DNA from: Desmodesmus armatus
Taxonomy: Eukaryota > Chlorophyta > Chlorophyceae > Sphaeropleales > Scenedesmaceae
NCBI GenBank assembly: GCA_007449985.2
Contig: VIIQ02000002.1
Coordinates: 558,001 to 622,000 of the forward strand
Direction of reading: 5' to 3'
DNA length: 64,000 nucleotides
The notes beneath the pieces were generated by a model, which had not been told where the DNA came from, did no database searches, and saw only the letters and a list, made by a program, of their open reading frames with translations. This document shows positions 1 through 11,010 of the stretch, in pieces. Every line of letters begins with the position of its first letter. The first letter of the stretch is position 1. Both the position numbers and the translations under genes were made by a program.

Positions 1-40
1 CACACGCACATGCACACACAGAAAGGGGCTCCCTGTGTTC

Positions 41-42
<2 letters not shown>

Positions 43-75
<33 letters not shown>

Positions 76-95
76 ACACACACACACACACCACA

Positions 96-184
<89 letters not shown>
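43..184. repeat. (CA)n dinucleotide microsatellite
   Basis: An almost uninterrupted CA/TG run of about 140 bp with a few ACC interruptions in its first half. It lies downstream of the 3' end of the RAP-domain gene. No gene is seen in 1-417; the open frames here (His-Thr repeats) are a product of the dinucleotide repeat. A shorter CA run is at about 338-350. Confidence 0.97.
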
Positions 185-187
<3 letters not shown>

Positions 188-417
188 GAGGCAAGCCGAT
201 CAGGTGAACGTTTTCCGATTTGATTGATGCTAGTGTAAAGTTTTTCGCTGTGCGCTCCCACGCACTTCTTCAAAACTTCGGAATGTCACATCCTTGGATG
301 GTTCATGCATTTGGCTGGATGCACTCCCTGTGTCAACACACACACACACTCTTGCAAACACCCGGCAGCTGCCACTCCCAGCCTGTCTGCAGCAGTAGCA
401 ACGAACGTCCCAACATC

Positions 418-3400
418 TCAGAAGTTTGGCAGCGTCTTGGGTGAGCGCACACTGGTGACACAGTCCATCAGGTGCTGCAGGTAGCCTGCAGCCACCAGGC
501 TGTCCCCACTGTCCAGCACAGACGCCCACTCATGGAAGGGCACCTGCAGCACCGTGTAGCCGCGGTACTGCAGCGCCCAGCGGTGAGCCTGGGCAGCAAC
601 GGTGGGGCTGTGCGGGGCATTGCGCGTGCACAAGGCGGGAGGAATTACCTGCAGCAAGGGGAGGGGGCAGGACAGCACAGCAGTGGGCGCAGGACGGGAG
701 GGGCTGGACACTGCAGTACTGTACAGTACAGTACAGGGCATGCGCAGGGTGGTGGGAAGGGGGGGGGGGGGGAGTGCCGTGTGCAAGTCGCGCACGCAAG
801 GGGGAGAATGATTCAAGTGGGCGGTCGTGCCAAACATTACAGGCAGGACCATGAGAACGCCACACTGAGACACAATAGGAAATCGTGAGCAGGCAGGCCA
901 AACGGGTCTCCTGGCAGCATGATGGCGCGGCACTATCTCCAGCAGCGGGCGGACTGCTTGCACACCCACACCTGCACACCCACCTGCCAAGCTATGCACA
1001 CCCCGTTGTGTTTCAGGGGCAGCCCCACCCGCTCCAGCCCATCCAGAGTGACACAGGGGGAGCCCACTGGCAGGCCTAGCTGCTGCAGGGCCTGCGGGGC
1101 AGCACAGCAGCAGACAGCACAACACAGCACAGCTCAACAAAGCTAAGCCAACCACGAGTGAGGGGGCCTGCAGGGACTGACACGTACCAGTCACAGAACA
1201 ACATCTCAATGTCAAGTAAAAGACGCACAATGTGTCTCCTCTAAATGTTTCACATGAGCAACCACTGCCCATGCTCTTCATAAACAGTACCTCGGCAAAG
1301 AAGCCGTACCTGTCGTACGCTGGCCTCCAGACCTGCCTGTGTGAGCACTGCAGGATCCCTGTACTTCCAGCTGAGGAAGCCAGAGGGCTGCTGCTGTGAC
1401 TGTTGTTGCTGCTGCTGCGACTGCTGCTGGGGCTGCTGCGCCTGCTGCTGCTGCTGTTGGTACTCTGCTGAGTGGCGGATGGATTCCATCAGCCACTGGC
1501 AGGCTGCAAGGGGCTGCAGGCTGGCAGGCAGGCTGAGGGTGCGGGGAGCTGCACGGGACAACTGCAGACGCAGACATGCAGCAGCAACACACGCAGGGGC
1601 AAACAGCACCAGCAGCAAGGTACCAGACTGTCAACACATTACAGAAATTGCGTCAACACACCCTGTGCTGGTGCAGAACTGCATTCATGCTGGTGGAACA
1701 GGACTGTGAAGGCACCGCCCAAGCATACACCTTGTGTCACACACAACCCAGAGATAACATCCTCATGCCCAAGTCATCAACAGATTTGCAGTGCAGGTGT
1801 CACCCTGGGCCGTAGGTCTCTGGGTGGTCAGGGTCCGCTGGTTTAACCAGGGGACCCTGACCACCCAGAGACCTACGGCCCAGGGTGACACCTGCACTGC
1901 ACACCCAGGCGCACTGCCCTCCAAACCTCCACAGTCACTCCACAGTCACTCCACCCAAACTCCACAGCCACTTCACCCCCCCCCCTTCCCCTCTACGTGG
2001 GCCCCTGACCATTTCACCCACTCTTTCTCCACACCAACTACCCGACATCAGTTGCAGATCCTGGGCCAACCTCGCGCACAAACCTTCCTTTCACTGCTGT
2101 ACTCCCCGCCAATCTCACCCAACACCCCCCCCCCAAAAGCCCCGACTACCCCCAAACCAGACGCCCCTGCCCACCTCGCGCACAAACACGCTGTAGCTCT
2201 CAGCCAGCAGCGGGTTAGGGTCCAGCATCACATGACCCAGCTGCTGGTACCGCATGTGTGCCGCCCACAGCATTTCCAGCTGCTGCTCGCTCAGCGCCTC
2301 AGGAGCCACCAGCGCCAAACCCTTGAAGCACTCCTTGGCCATGTTGCTGTGCACATGGCCCAGCATCGCATACGCCCACACAAGCTCCACCAGGGCGGCC
2401 TGCAGCGCAGGAGCGTCATCGTACACCGGCCGGCAGTCGCTGCTGAGGGAGGCCCACTGCCAAGAGGCGGGACAGCCCTCATCCCGGCTGCTGGTGAGGA
2501 CGCTGAGGCTGCCTGCGCTGCCGTTGCTGCTGCTGCCAGGGGTGCTGCTGCTGCTGCCGAGAGGGGTCCAGCCCCTGCTGCTAGTGGCCAGTGCGCGCGT
2601 GCCTGGGGGAGGCCTCACCCCGTTGCTGCTGTTCTGTAATGGCACGCTGCTGCTGCCGGCAGCAGCCGCACTGCGGTAGCCTGCAGGGCCCACCCCAGCA
2701 CCAGCAGCAGGTGCCGCACCACTCGCAGTGCCGCCGCTGCTGCTGCTGCTGTCTCCTGCGGTGCTGTCAGGCTGGCTCCTGCCTATGGTGTCCAGGCCAA
2801 GGCTGCTGCCTGCTGCTGCCTTCTTGATGTACGTTGTAGTGATGTGACCGTCAGGGCTGTAGCTGGTGACGGTTATGTAATCCGGCCCCAGCTCACACTC
2901 CTGATCAAGCACGTGAGTCACACCTGTCGGCGGGCCAGCCTGCTCGCTGTACTCATACATGCTGCTGCTGCTGTTGGCAGCTGCCCAGATGCTGGCAGCT
3001 CCCTCCAACGCCTTGCTGCTGCTGCTGCTACCAGGTGCCGCCGCTGCGGCACCACCCACGCTGTCAGGCCCGCTGCTGCTGGGGCTGGGACTTCGGCTGC
3101 CGCTCGTGCTGCTGGTACTGTCAGAGCTGCTGCTGCGAGTCATGCCAAAGCCCTGCCAGTTTGGCGCTAACCGCGTGTTAGACCCCCCAGCGGCAACACC
3201 CCCTGCCTGACCTAGCCCTGGCAGTGTGCCTGGCAGCCCGTCGGCCACTCCTGCCACTGCTGCACCCCCGCCAGCTGCACCAGAACTTTGTTGGCTGAGG
3301 CTTGCTAGCAGCTGCTTGCCATCTGTACTGGTGCGCAGGTTGCGCAGCGTATTGCTAACATGGTTTGCCACTCGCTCCAGCACGCAGGGGTCTGGCGTGG

Positions 3401-5642
3401 CCTGCACGGCTGCCAGGGCATGCATGGCCCTGCCTATGCAGCTGAGGGGCCAGGCCTCCAGCTGGGCTGACAGCTGTGCCAGGGCTGCTGCGTTGAGCTC
3501 GGGGGCTGCAAACCGCAGCTGAGCTAGGCCCAGCAGCAGCCTGGACAGGTCCTCTGGACAGAAGGACTGGTGGGGGGAGCAGCAGCAGGGCAGCAGCAGG
3601 AAGGGTGAGGTTCGAGTCAGGAGCGGGCAAGGCGACTGATGGAGCACAACCCAGATGAGCAGGACAGTCACAGTGGACACGGGAATGTAAAGCGGCACAC
3701 CGCTGCATGTGCAAGCCACAAGAGAACTGCATCGCTGGCGAAGAGTCTCTTAGCAGCATCCACTCAGCAGGAACTGCTGCTGGTAGCCCTGCCGCTGCAT
3801 TACAGCACCAGCTGCAACATGATGGCACACCCAACCATCCCATCCCCAACACCCCCCACGCCGTGCACGGTGTTGGGGCCAACGCCTTGGCCCTCACCTC
3901 GATCTTATGCAGTGCTGCTGCCGCCACCCCTCCAAAGAAGTCCTCGTCATCATCGTAATGGTCGACAGCAGCATACCCAGCAGCAATCTCAGCCAGGCCC
4001 CTAGAATCCAGCTCGTTGAGCCCCTCCCACAGGAACTCTGTGAGGGCTGCAAACAGTTCGTGGCTGTATGCAGCGGGGCTGTGGCTGGCAGCAGTGGCAT
4101 AGGCTGACAGCAGGTCCAGCAGGTCTGAGGGGGTCAGCTGGCCCAGCTGGTTGTACAGCACAGGGACGGCCTGCGGATACAGCATCACAATCAGTGACAG
4201 TAAGCGACATGCATGTGTGCGGTGTGATTGTGTGACTGTCAGTGCCCCCTGAGGGCTCCTGTGCACTCCCTGCAGCGCAAGTGTGCTGAGTGCCATAGTG
4301 AATGTTTGGGCTGGTCTGCCTCAGTGGATCCAAGCAGGCTCTCACAGCAGACTGCACAGGGCTGCTGCGGCCTCACAGGGCTTGTGAAGGGTCCAACATG
4401 CTTGGCTGCAGCAGCGCTGGCGGCAGTTGCTGCTGGATGGGACATGAAGCATGTGGTGCACCCTTACACACAGCTGCTGCAGTCGCCGTGCATGTTGTAG
4501 CTGCACAAATAGCGACTGCACAGACAACCCCAACCCCTTTCCCAGCTGCAGGCAGACCTACCCTCTCGAAGATCTCACAGTGCCCAGGTCCGAGTTTTGA
4601 AAAGAACAGCAGTGCCTTTATAAGCCCCACAGGTGACTCATCCTCCAACCGAGGCAGCAGCTGCACTTTGTACTGCTGAACCATCCATGCCTTATGTGGC
4701 GTGCTGGCTGCTGCTGCTGCCAGGCTCTGCAGTGCGGCTGCTGTGGGTGCTGCTGCGATGGCTGTGGACAGCTCTGCTGCAGAGGATACGCTGCTGAGGC
4801 CAGCCACACGGCTGAGCAGCAGAGGGCCATGCTGCTGCGGTCACCAATGCAGCAGCATACACAGTGCGCAGCCAGGTGAAAAGGCCTTTCACACATCAGC
4901 CAAGAGGTTTCAGCGTCAGAAGGTGCGCTGTTGGCGCTGCAGCAGCATGTTGATTTGATTAAACGTGATCATAGCTTTGTGTGTAAGGAGGCAGACGCAC
5001 TCCCCTGCAGACTGTCACAAGCTCAGCTGCCTAGAGCGTTCTCATAGAAGAACATCACCTTGAGCATAACTGCTGCAGGCTGCATGGATGCGCTGAGACT
5101 CAGCACGGTATGCAAGCATTTGCATGGGTGTCTGCAACAGTATGTCTGCAGTCAGCAAAAGCCATTGAGTTCCTAACTGCCAACCGCCCCCTGCACTTGC
5201 CTGCCGATGGGTGTGGGTCAGTGATGACAGGGGCCGCTGCCATAGCCTTGACTGACCACCCACTGACCGCACACTACATGTGTGCAGTGGGTGCAGGGGC
5301 CCCCCGAGGTGCCCCAGATGCAGCCCCAGGTTGCTGCCTTTGCTGCTGGACAGTGGTGCGTGGCCGATACCTGAACACAACCCAGCAGGACACCACGCTT
5401 CTACTGAGAGCAAAGAAGGGGCCCCAAGGTGTGATCAGGCATGCAAGCTACAGGATCATACAGTCATCACCATTATGCAGCATCTGGCCCACACTGGAGA
5501 AGAGCCTGGTACGACAGCAGCTAGGTTTTCGGTCATGCTGGCCAGCAGATGGTCTGGCCTCACCTCCAAACACCCGCGACAGCGAGGCACTCGTGCAGCG
5601 TGATGTGAGGTGGACTCCACACTTCCAAGCAAAATGATACAT
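418..5642 (-). CDS. RAP-domain protein, probable organellar RNA-binding factor
   Basis: Eight exons can be chained with consistent phase: 5564-5642, 5059-5145, 4562-4776, 3898-4170, 2175-3566, 1310-1561, 984-1091, 418-648, giving about 878 residues. The C-terminus (last two exons, residues about 770-860) carries a RAP domain, seen as LQYRGYTVLQVPFHEW after a segment resembling the core of that fold. RAP proteins (FASTK/OPR-like) act on chloroplast or mitochondrial RNA. The N-terminus (MYHFAWKCGVHLTSRC, basic, Ser-rich, no acid residues) looks like a transit peptide. Helical repeat-like stretches in exons 3-5 (ELSTAIAAAPTAAALQSL; DLLDLLSAYATAA; EDLSRLLLGLAQLRF) fit an OPR/heptatrico-type scaffold. 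Exon 5 holds a Ser/Gly/Ala-rich low-complexity insert of about 250 residues, and exon 6 a Gln-rich tract. RAP identity is secure at family level; the RNA target and organelle are unknown, and exon 1-2 assignment is by phase only. Confidence 0.8.
1386..1461 (-). repeat. CAG/CAA-rich tract encoding Gln-rich segment
   Basis: Interrupted CTG/TTG run on the plus strand, read as Gln runs (6, 2, 3, 6 and 3 residues separated by Ala, Pro or Ser) in exon 6 of the RAP-domain gene. Such triplet runs recur through the window (13590-13604, 15001-15036, 41653-41685, 52816-52884). Confidence 0.85.
1788..1900. repeat. 113-bp near-perfect palindrome in RAP-gene intron
   Basis: Arms 1788-1836 and 1852-1900 are exact reverse complements over 49 bp. 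The 15-bp centre (1837-1851) is itself an inverted repeat (CTGGTT-T-AACCAG) with a single mismatched pair, so the whole block folds into one long hairpin. It lies in the intron between exons 5 and 6 of the RAP-domain gene. No target-site duplication is visible at its edges. It could be a small foldback element or a hairpin-RNA precursor. Confidence 0.9.
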
Positions 5643-6056
5643 ACGTTACACAGCACTCAGACAGCGCTGAGGACACCACCGACCCCGAAAGCTAGTGGTG
5701 GCGACCCTCCTTTGATCAGTGCACAGCGCAGTACTTTCTCTTTCTTGCTACTGTTCACCGGGCTGGGAAACTCCTGTAACGCCGTTGAGAAAACTGACAG
5801 GGTTTTGAACTTGTGCTTGAGTTGGCCGTGCAATGTGGCTTTCAGTGTGCCTCGTGAAGCATCAACAGCTGCAAATCACACCACTAGGACCATCACCAAG
5901 CCATTGTCTCTCCTCCTGTCCCCCACCCCCTTCGCCCGTGCCTTACCCCCCCCCCCCAACCACCACCACCACAGCTCTACTTGAAGTGTCAGTTACCACA
6001 CCATGCACACCACAACGCACTCAACAACACCATACTGCGAGAGGGACAAGCGGCCC

Positions 6057-7663
6057 TCAGTAGACGTACGGCACAATCCGCCACGGCACCAGGCTGCAGT
6101 ACTTGTCCCAATCGGCCCCGTACTTCAGCCGACAAGCTGCCTCGTCCCGCCGCTCCCTATGCACCAGCAGGCTGGCAAAGTACATGCTATAAAAGTAGGG
6201 CACCACGCTCCCAAAACCACACGGCAGGCACCAGGCCAGGCCCATGATCCAATCCCCCAGGTAGTTGATATGCCGGGCCGTACCCCAGTAGCCGCTGATC
6301 AACAACCTGGTGCCTCGCGCAGTGGGCATACTCTGCAGGTGTGCCACAGACGGGTGCTTGGGGTCCCGTCTGAATGCGTCCTTCTGCCCGTTGGCACCCC
6401 TGAACAGCCTATACCCCAGCAGCTGCACCCCAAGCACTGCCACCAGCCCCAACGTAGTCAGCTCCTGCTGTGGGTGGTCTGCTAGGTACCTAGCCTGGGT
6501 ACAGAAGGTGAAGGGCACCCATGCCAGGTCACCAAAAGCCAGCATGAAACCAAATCCATCTGTTGTGATGTCCATAGTCGTAAGGATAGCCTTCTCATTG
6601 ACAAGGCCATCCACAATGTACCACAGCTCAAACGCATTCACCAACAGCATCGAGTTTGTCACCCGCCCCAAAGTCACCCACTGCTGATACGCAAACGACA
6701 GGTTCAGCAGCCCCCAGCCGATCATCCCAGGGTACAGCTCACAAAACTCCTTGATATCTACGCCCCACACCCGCGGGTTGAGCTCCCGTCCCATCCAAAA
6801 GTCGTAAGGGACTACTCCAGAGGTGCCGTGGTGTGACAGCAGGCGCCCAGGGGCGAAGGAGGCTGCGTAGACAGCCACTGCCAGCAGTGAGCTGAAGATG
6901 ATGGCTGCTGTTGTGAGGGGCAGGAAGTTGCCGGCCAGCCAGGTGAGATCAAGCACACCCAGGCCAAAGCTGAGTAGGGCGGCCGTGCCGTATGTAATCG
7001 CAAACACCTTGAAGGCTGCAGGCAGGACGCAAGGGTCCAGGGTGAGATAAGCAGGCAGGAAGCAGAACAGCACAGACCAACATAGTGCAGAGCAGCGACA
7101 GCAGCAGAGCAGGAGATTCAGCGATGCGCTTGCAGTGATCATGACGTGCATGCTTTGTTGTCAGCATCGTGTGAGTGCCAGCCGCAACTGCTGACACTGC
7201 CTGTGCAAACCCAGATTGCTGCCGACAAACGATTATCCAGCTAACCCCTTACAATGAGTGAGCGGCAACTGCTGCTGCGTATGGAAGAAGTACGATTGGA
7301 CTTGTAACACTCACCATTGAGCTTGTATGTCAACCTGCGGCCTGTTGGCAGCAGCACACCCTGTGCCTCCTGCCCGGGCAGCAGCATGTGCAGTAGCAGC
7401 ACTAGCACAAACCAGGCCACCACAGCTGCCATGGCCTCATGACTATACAGCAGCTGGTCTGAAGGGAAGCCTGGCAGTAGTGACAAGGACCACTGAGACA
7501 GCGGAAGCTGGAACAGCTGCGACAGCTGCACGCAGCCCTCTGCGTTGCAGGCGTACACCAGTCCTAGGACAACGCAAGGCAGTGCCAAAAGCAGAATTGC
7601 TGGTCCGTAAGGTCCAAAGAACTCATAATCGAATTGCTCCTGATCCTGGTGTTTGTGCTTCAT
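6057..7663 (-). CDS. Delta(14)-sterol reductase (ERG24/FACKEL family)
   Basis: Two exons, 7315-7663 and 6057-7015, join in phase to about 435 residues, the usual length of the yeast ERG24 and plant FK enzymes. The enzyme reduces the C14-C15 double bond left after lanosterol or obtusifoliol/cycloartenol 14-demethylation, using NADPH in the ER membrane. Family marks: GRELNPR followed by DIKEFCELYPGMIGW in the middle, the sterol reductase signature LLISGYWGTARHINYLGDWI at about residues 354-373, and the C-terminal KYGADWDKYC with final VPWRIVPYVY. The PY-V-Y end and GRELNPR favour C14 reductase over the related C7 reductase. Several hydrophobic membrane spans are evident. There is no N-terminal Tudor domain, unlike lamin B receptor. 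Start is the first ATG before the acidic MKHKHQDQEQFDYEFFGPYG segment. Confidence 0.93.
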
Positions 7664-10300
7664 GCTGCTGCTGTCTTTGTGGTGCTGCTGACAACAGCAG
7701 GTTGACGGGTGGTGGTGCAGAACTGATCTTCAGCGCGACCAAATGCAGCTTGCACTTGTGTCGTGCGCAGGGAGTGTGGGTGAACGGGTAACCAAACCTG
7801 TGTTGATCTAGCGTTCCAGATCACCGCCAACGGCCGATCGGTTTCATAGTTTTACAGGGTTCAATAACAATCTTGCTAATTATTTTGTGTTCTTACTTTG
7901 AGCTTCCATTGTAATTGGCAGCAGGCTGTCTGCAACCTGCTACAGTGGTGGCCCATGGGTGGGAATTGTGCAGGAATAGCTGAGGAGCGGCTCACTCCTA
8001 TCTACCCTGATGGATCCTTCAACACAGCGCATGATTCACGAAGGGGCGTCTTGCTTGTCCAGCCACCGGGTGCAGCTTGCAGCCCAATCACGCTGTTCTT
8101 GGCTGGCCCTGGCAGACAAGAGCCTAGCAGCAGCTGCAGGCGCAATGCGTGACGCTCTTGTCGTCAAGCCTGGTGTGGGCAAGCTGGCAAGCACTGCTGG
8201 GCAAGCTGGCAAGGGTGCTTGATTAGGTACACTGCGCTGTCCACTGTGGGTTGAGACTGCACTGCACCCACTGCACCCCCTGCAGCTGGTGCCACACAGC
8301 AAAGTGTTTGCAAGTGTGATAGGGGCGAGTCTGATGCTTGAAGGCTGTTGCCATGCAGCGGACACCGATATACTCCCTGTCCAGTGTTCACAGCTGAAGA
8401 TGAAGCGGAAGCAAGAGGCAGTGGCCCTGTGCATGTACAGCTTCCTCTGCCTGTAACTCCCCTGTCCCCCCTTCAAAAAAAATGGTGTGACAGGTTTCAG
8501 GTACTGCCGTGTCCCTTCTGCTGGAGGGTCCCTGTGTGTGCTCCAGTGCTGACACTCATTGCAGTTGCTTGCAGGTGCAAGACCAGCCCCACTTGTTTGC
8601 CCTGCAACAACAACAGCCTGGCAGCAGATGCAGGCGGATCCTGTGAAACTGCCGGCGTTTGTGGATGGCGGCCATTCGATGAGCTAGCAAGGGTGCCTGG
8701 TTGGGTACACGGCGCTGCCTTTCCACTTTGTAGGTGATGACTGTGTGGGTGATGACTGTGTACCAATCTGGTTGTGGGTTGAAACTGCTATGCACCAACT
8801 GCGGCTGGTGCCACGCAGCGAAGCAGTGGGTGCCGTGATACCACTAAGGGCGACTTTTGAAGGGCCACATTTTGACAAGGGGCAGGTCTGGTGGCCTGAA
8901 GACTGTTGCCATGCAGCTTACACATGTTTGCTGTTCAGACACCACAGCTTCAGGTGGATCTGGCAAGCAACACTTCCTATCTCACACAAAGCTCTCCTGT
9001 TGTTTGTGCTTCTTCCAACTTGACCCCCCTGCTGCGTGAAATGCTAGCTCTGCCAGTGACAGCGGCGCTTGCTGCCTGCTTCTCCGCCTGGTTCTGTCAC
9101 AAAGATTTGAAATCCATGTGTCCGACTGCTGCTGCTGCCAGGGTGCATCAGTGTGTGGCCTTGGCTGTTGAAAGGGGCGCTGGTGGGGCAGACAATGTGC
9201 TAGCAGTCTTGAAGGTAATAAGTTGCATCAAACAGTCAAGCTCAGGCTTCTGAGCAGGTGCCTGGCTGGCTCACTGCTGCAACACTGCGTAGCACCTTCG
9301 GTTGACTGCTGCTGCTGTTGTTCTGGGTGTTTCCGCAGCTGCCCCGACACTCAGTGTCTGTTGTTGTGTTGGTTGCGCGCATATGAAGGCATTGAGGTTC
9401 ACCTGGCTCGACCCTGGTGGACAATGCCATTGTTGTTTGGCGAAATTGTCCATGTAACATACTCCCCCATTACTGGTTGCTGTGAAAAGATTCACTGTGG
9501 AGCTTTGTGGCATGTGCAGCTGCTCCACGTAAGTAGTGCTGCACACACCTGCGGTGGATATCGTCAAACAATCTGCTCCCAAACCACTCCAATCCCATGT
9601 TGCCCACACAGACAGACTAGCTGGTGTGGCAGACAACCACTGCTGATGTTGAGTCCAAGTTTGGGTCAAAAACGGCTGCAGGGGCTTGCGGCCCCAAATT
9701 ACCAACAAACCGCATTCCCGACACGGCATAGAACCGAAATGCAGCAGCTGTCGCTGCCGTTTCGTCGCTTGTTATTTACAGCCCTAAACCGTTGTTGAGG
9801 CTGGCTCCGTTTTGGGCATTTAGGTCGGCGCGCCCTAGACATACCTACAACTTGCCCAAGACTTCATTGTCAGTTTATTCCGATAATGTTTTTCTATACC
9901 TTTATCGCTCCTCTCCACATGCACGAGCACAAGGCTGTACAAGGTCATGCAGAACTGGCAACCAACAAGCATCTAAGGCTTCTTTGGAATGTTCTCATGG
10001 CATTAAAGAGAGCTGGCCAGCATGGTAGCTAGCGGGCGGCATGCTGGAGTGTGGGGCAGGGATGCAGCTGCAAGTGCAGTCCGCGAAGGCAACAGCCAGC
10101 AGGAGCACTTGCGCGTGCTGTAAAAGGTGAGTATGGTTTATCTGAGTATGTTGAACGCTTCAGAAGCTGCGGGACTGGCTTTGTTGAGAACCTGCAAATG
10201 CAGGGGCAGCTGCTGTCAACAACGTTGTCATACCGGACAGCCATGGTTCCTTGTGCAGCAGCTGTCCTTGTATCTTCTGCTGTAGGACTTGTGTGCGCCT
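7664..10300. other. Gene-poor interval with a diverged tandem duplication
   Basis: No conserved protein was recognised on either strand. Segments near 8165-8360 and 8676-8930 are diverged copies of each other in the same order: a GGTAC(A/G)C..GCGCTG block, then GGTTGA.ACTGC, then GCTGGTGCCAC(A/G)CAGC, then GAAG(G/A)CTGTTGCCATGCAGC. They are spaced by about 0.5 kb. A 16-bp direct repeat (GGTGATGACTGTGTGG/TA) lies at about 8736-8763. Open frames of 150-190 aa at 9223-9798 (both strands) show no known motif. The stretch includes the upstream region of the sterol reductase. Confidence 0.5.
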
Positions 10301-10304
10301 CCGC

Positions 10305-11010
10305 AGGTGCTGCCTTGCCGACGGGCACCCTTTTCTTGACTTGCAGGTGCTGCTGTATACTTGTCACAAGTTGTGTCAGAGTGTGTTCGCAGGTGCTGCC
10401 TTGCCGACGGGCACCCCTTTTCCCTTGAATTGCAGGTGCTGCTGTACACTTGTGGCAGGGTATGTCTGCAGGTGCTGCCTTGCCGACGGCCGTCGCCCGC
10501 GGGCACCCTTTTCCTGAACTGCAGGTGCTGCCAGCTATGCTTGTCTTTTTCTGCAGGTGCTGCCATGCCGACGGGCACCCTTCTCCTTTGAATTGCAGGT
10601 GCTGCCAGCTATGCTTGTCTTTCTTCGCAGGTGCTGCCTTGCCGACGGGCACCCTTTTTTCCATGAATTGCAGGTGCTGCCAAATACTTGTGTCAGAGTA
10701 TGTTTGCAGGTGCTGCCTTGCCGACGGGCACTTTTTCCCCTTGAACTGCAGGCCCTGCCGGCTATGCTTGTCTTTTTCTGCAGGTGCTGCCTTGCCGACG
10801 GGCACCCTTTCACCTTGACTTGCAGGTGCTGCCATATACTGCCATATACTGTGTGAGGTTATGTTCGCAGGTGCTGCCATGCCGACGGGCACCCTTTTTT
10901 CTTGAATTGCAGGTGCTGCCTTACACTTGTGTCATCAGGGTGTTCACAGGTGCTGCCATGCCGACGGGCACCCTTTCCCCTTGTTTTGCAGGTGCTGCCG
11001 GCGTTTGTAC
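10305..11010. repeat. Irregular array of about 75-86-bp units
   Basis: Roughly nine degenerate units share the core GCAGGTGCTGCC(T/A)TGCCGACGGGCACC, with variable spacers such as CTTGAATTGCAGGTGCTGCC. The core is also related to that of the adjoining 79-bp array, so the two blocks are probably one minisatellite family, this part being older and less uniform. One unit (about 10481-10508) has the extra palindrome GCCGACGGCCGTCGCCCGCGGGC. Confidence 0.85.

Noticed and set aside
1..223. His-Thr repeat proteins at the left edge
   Set aside because: Pure consequence of the CA microsatellite.
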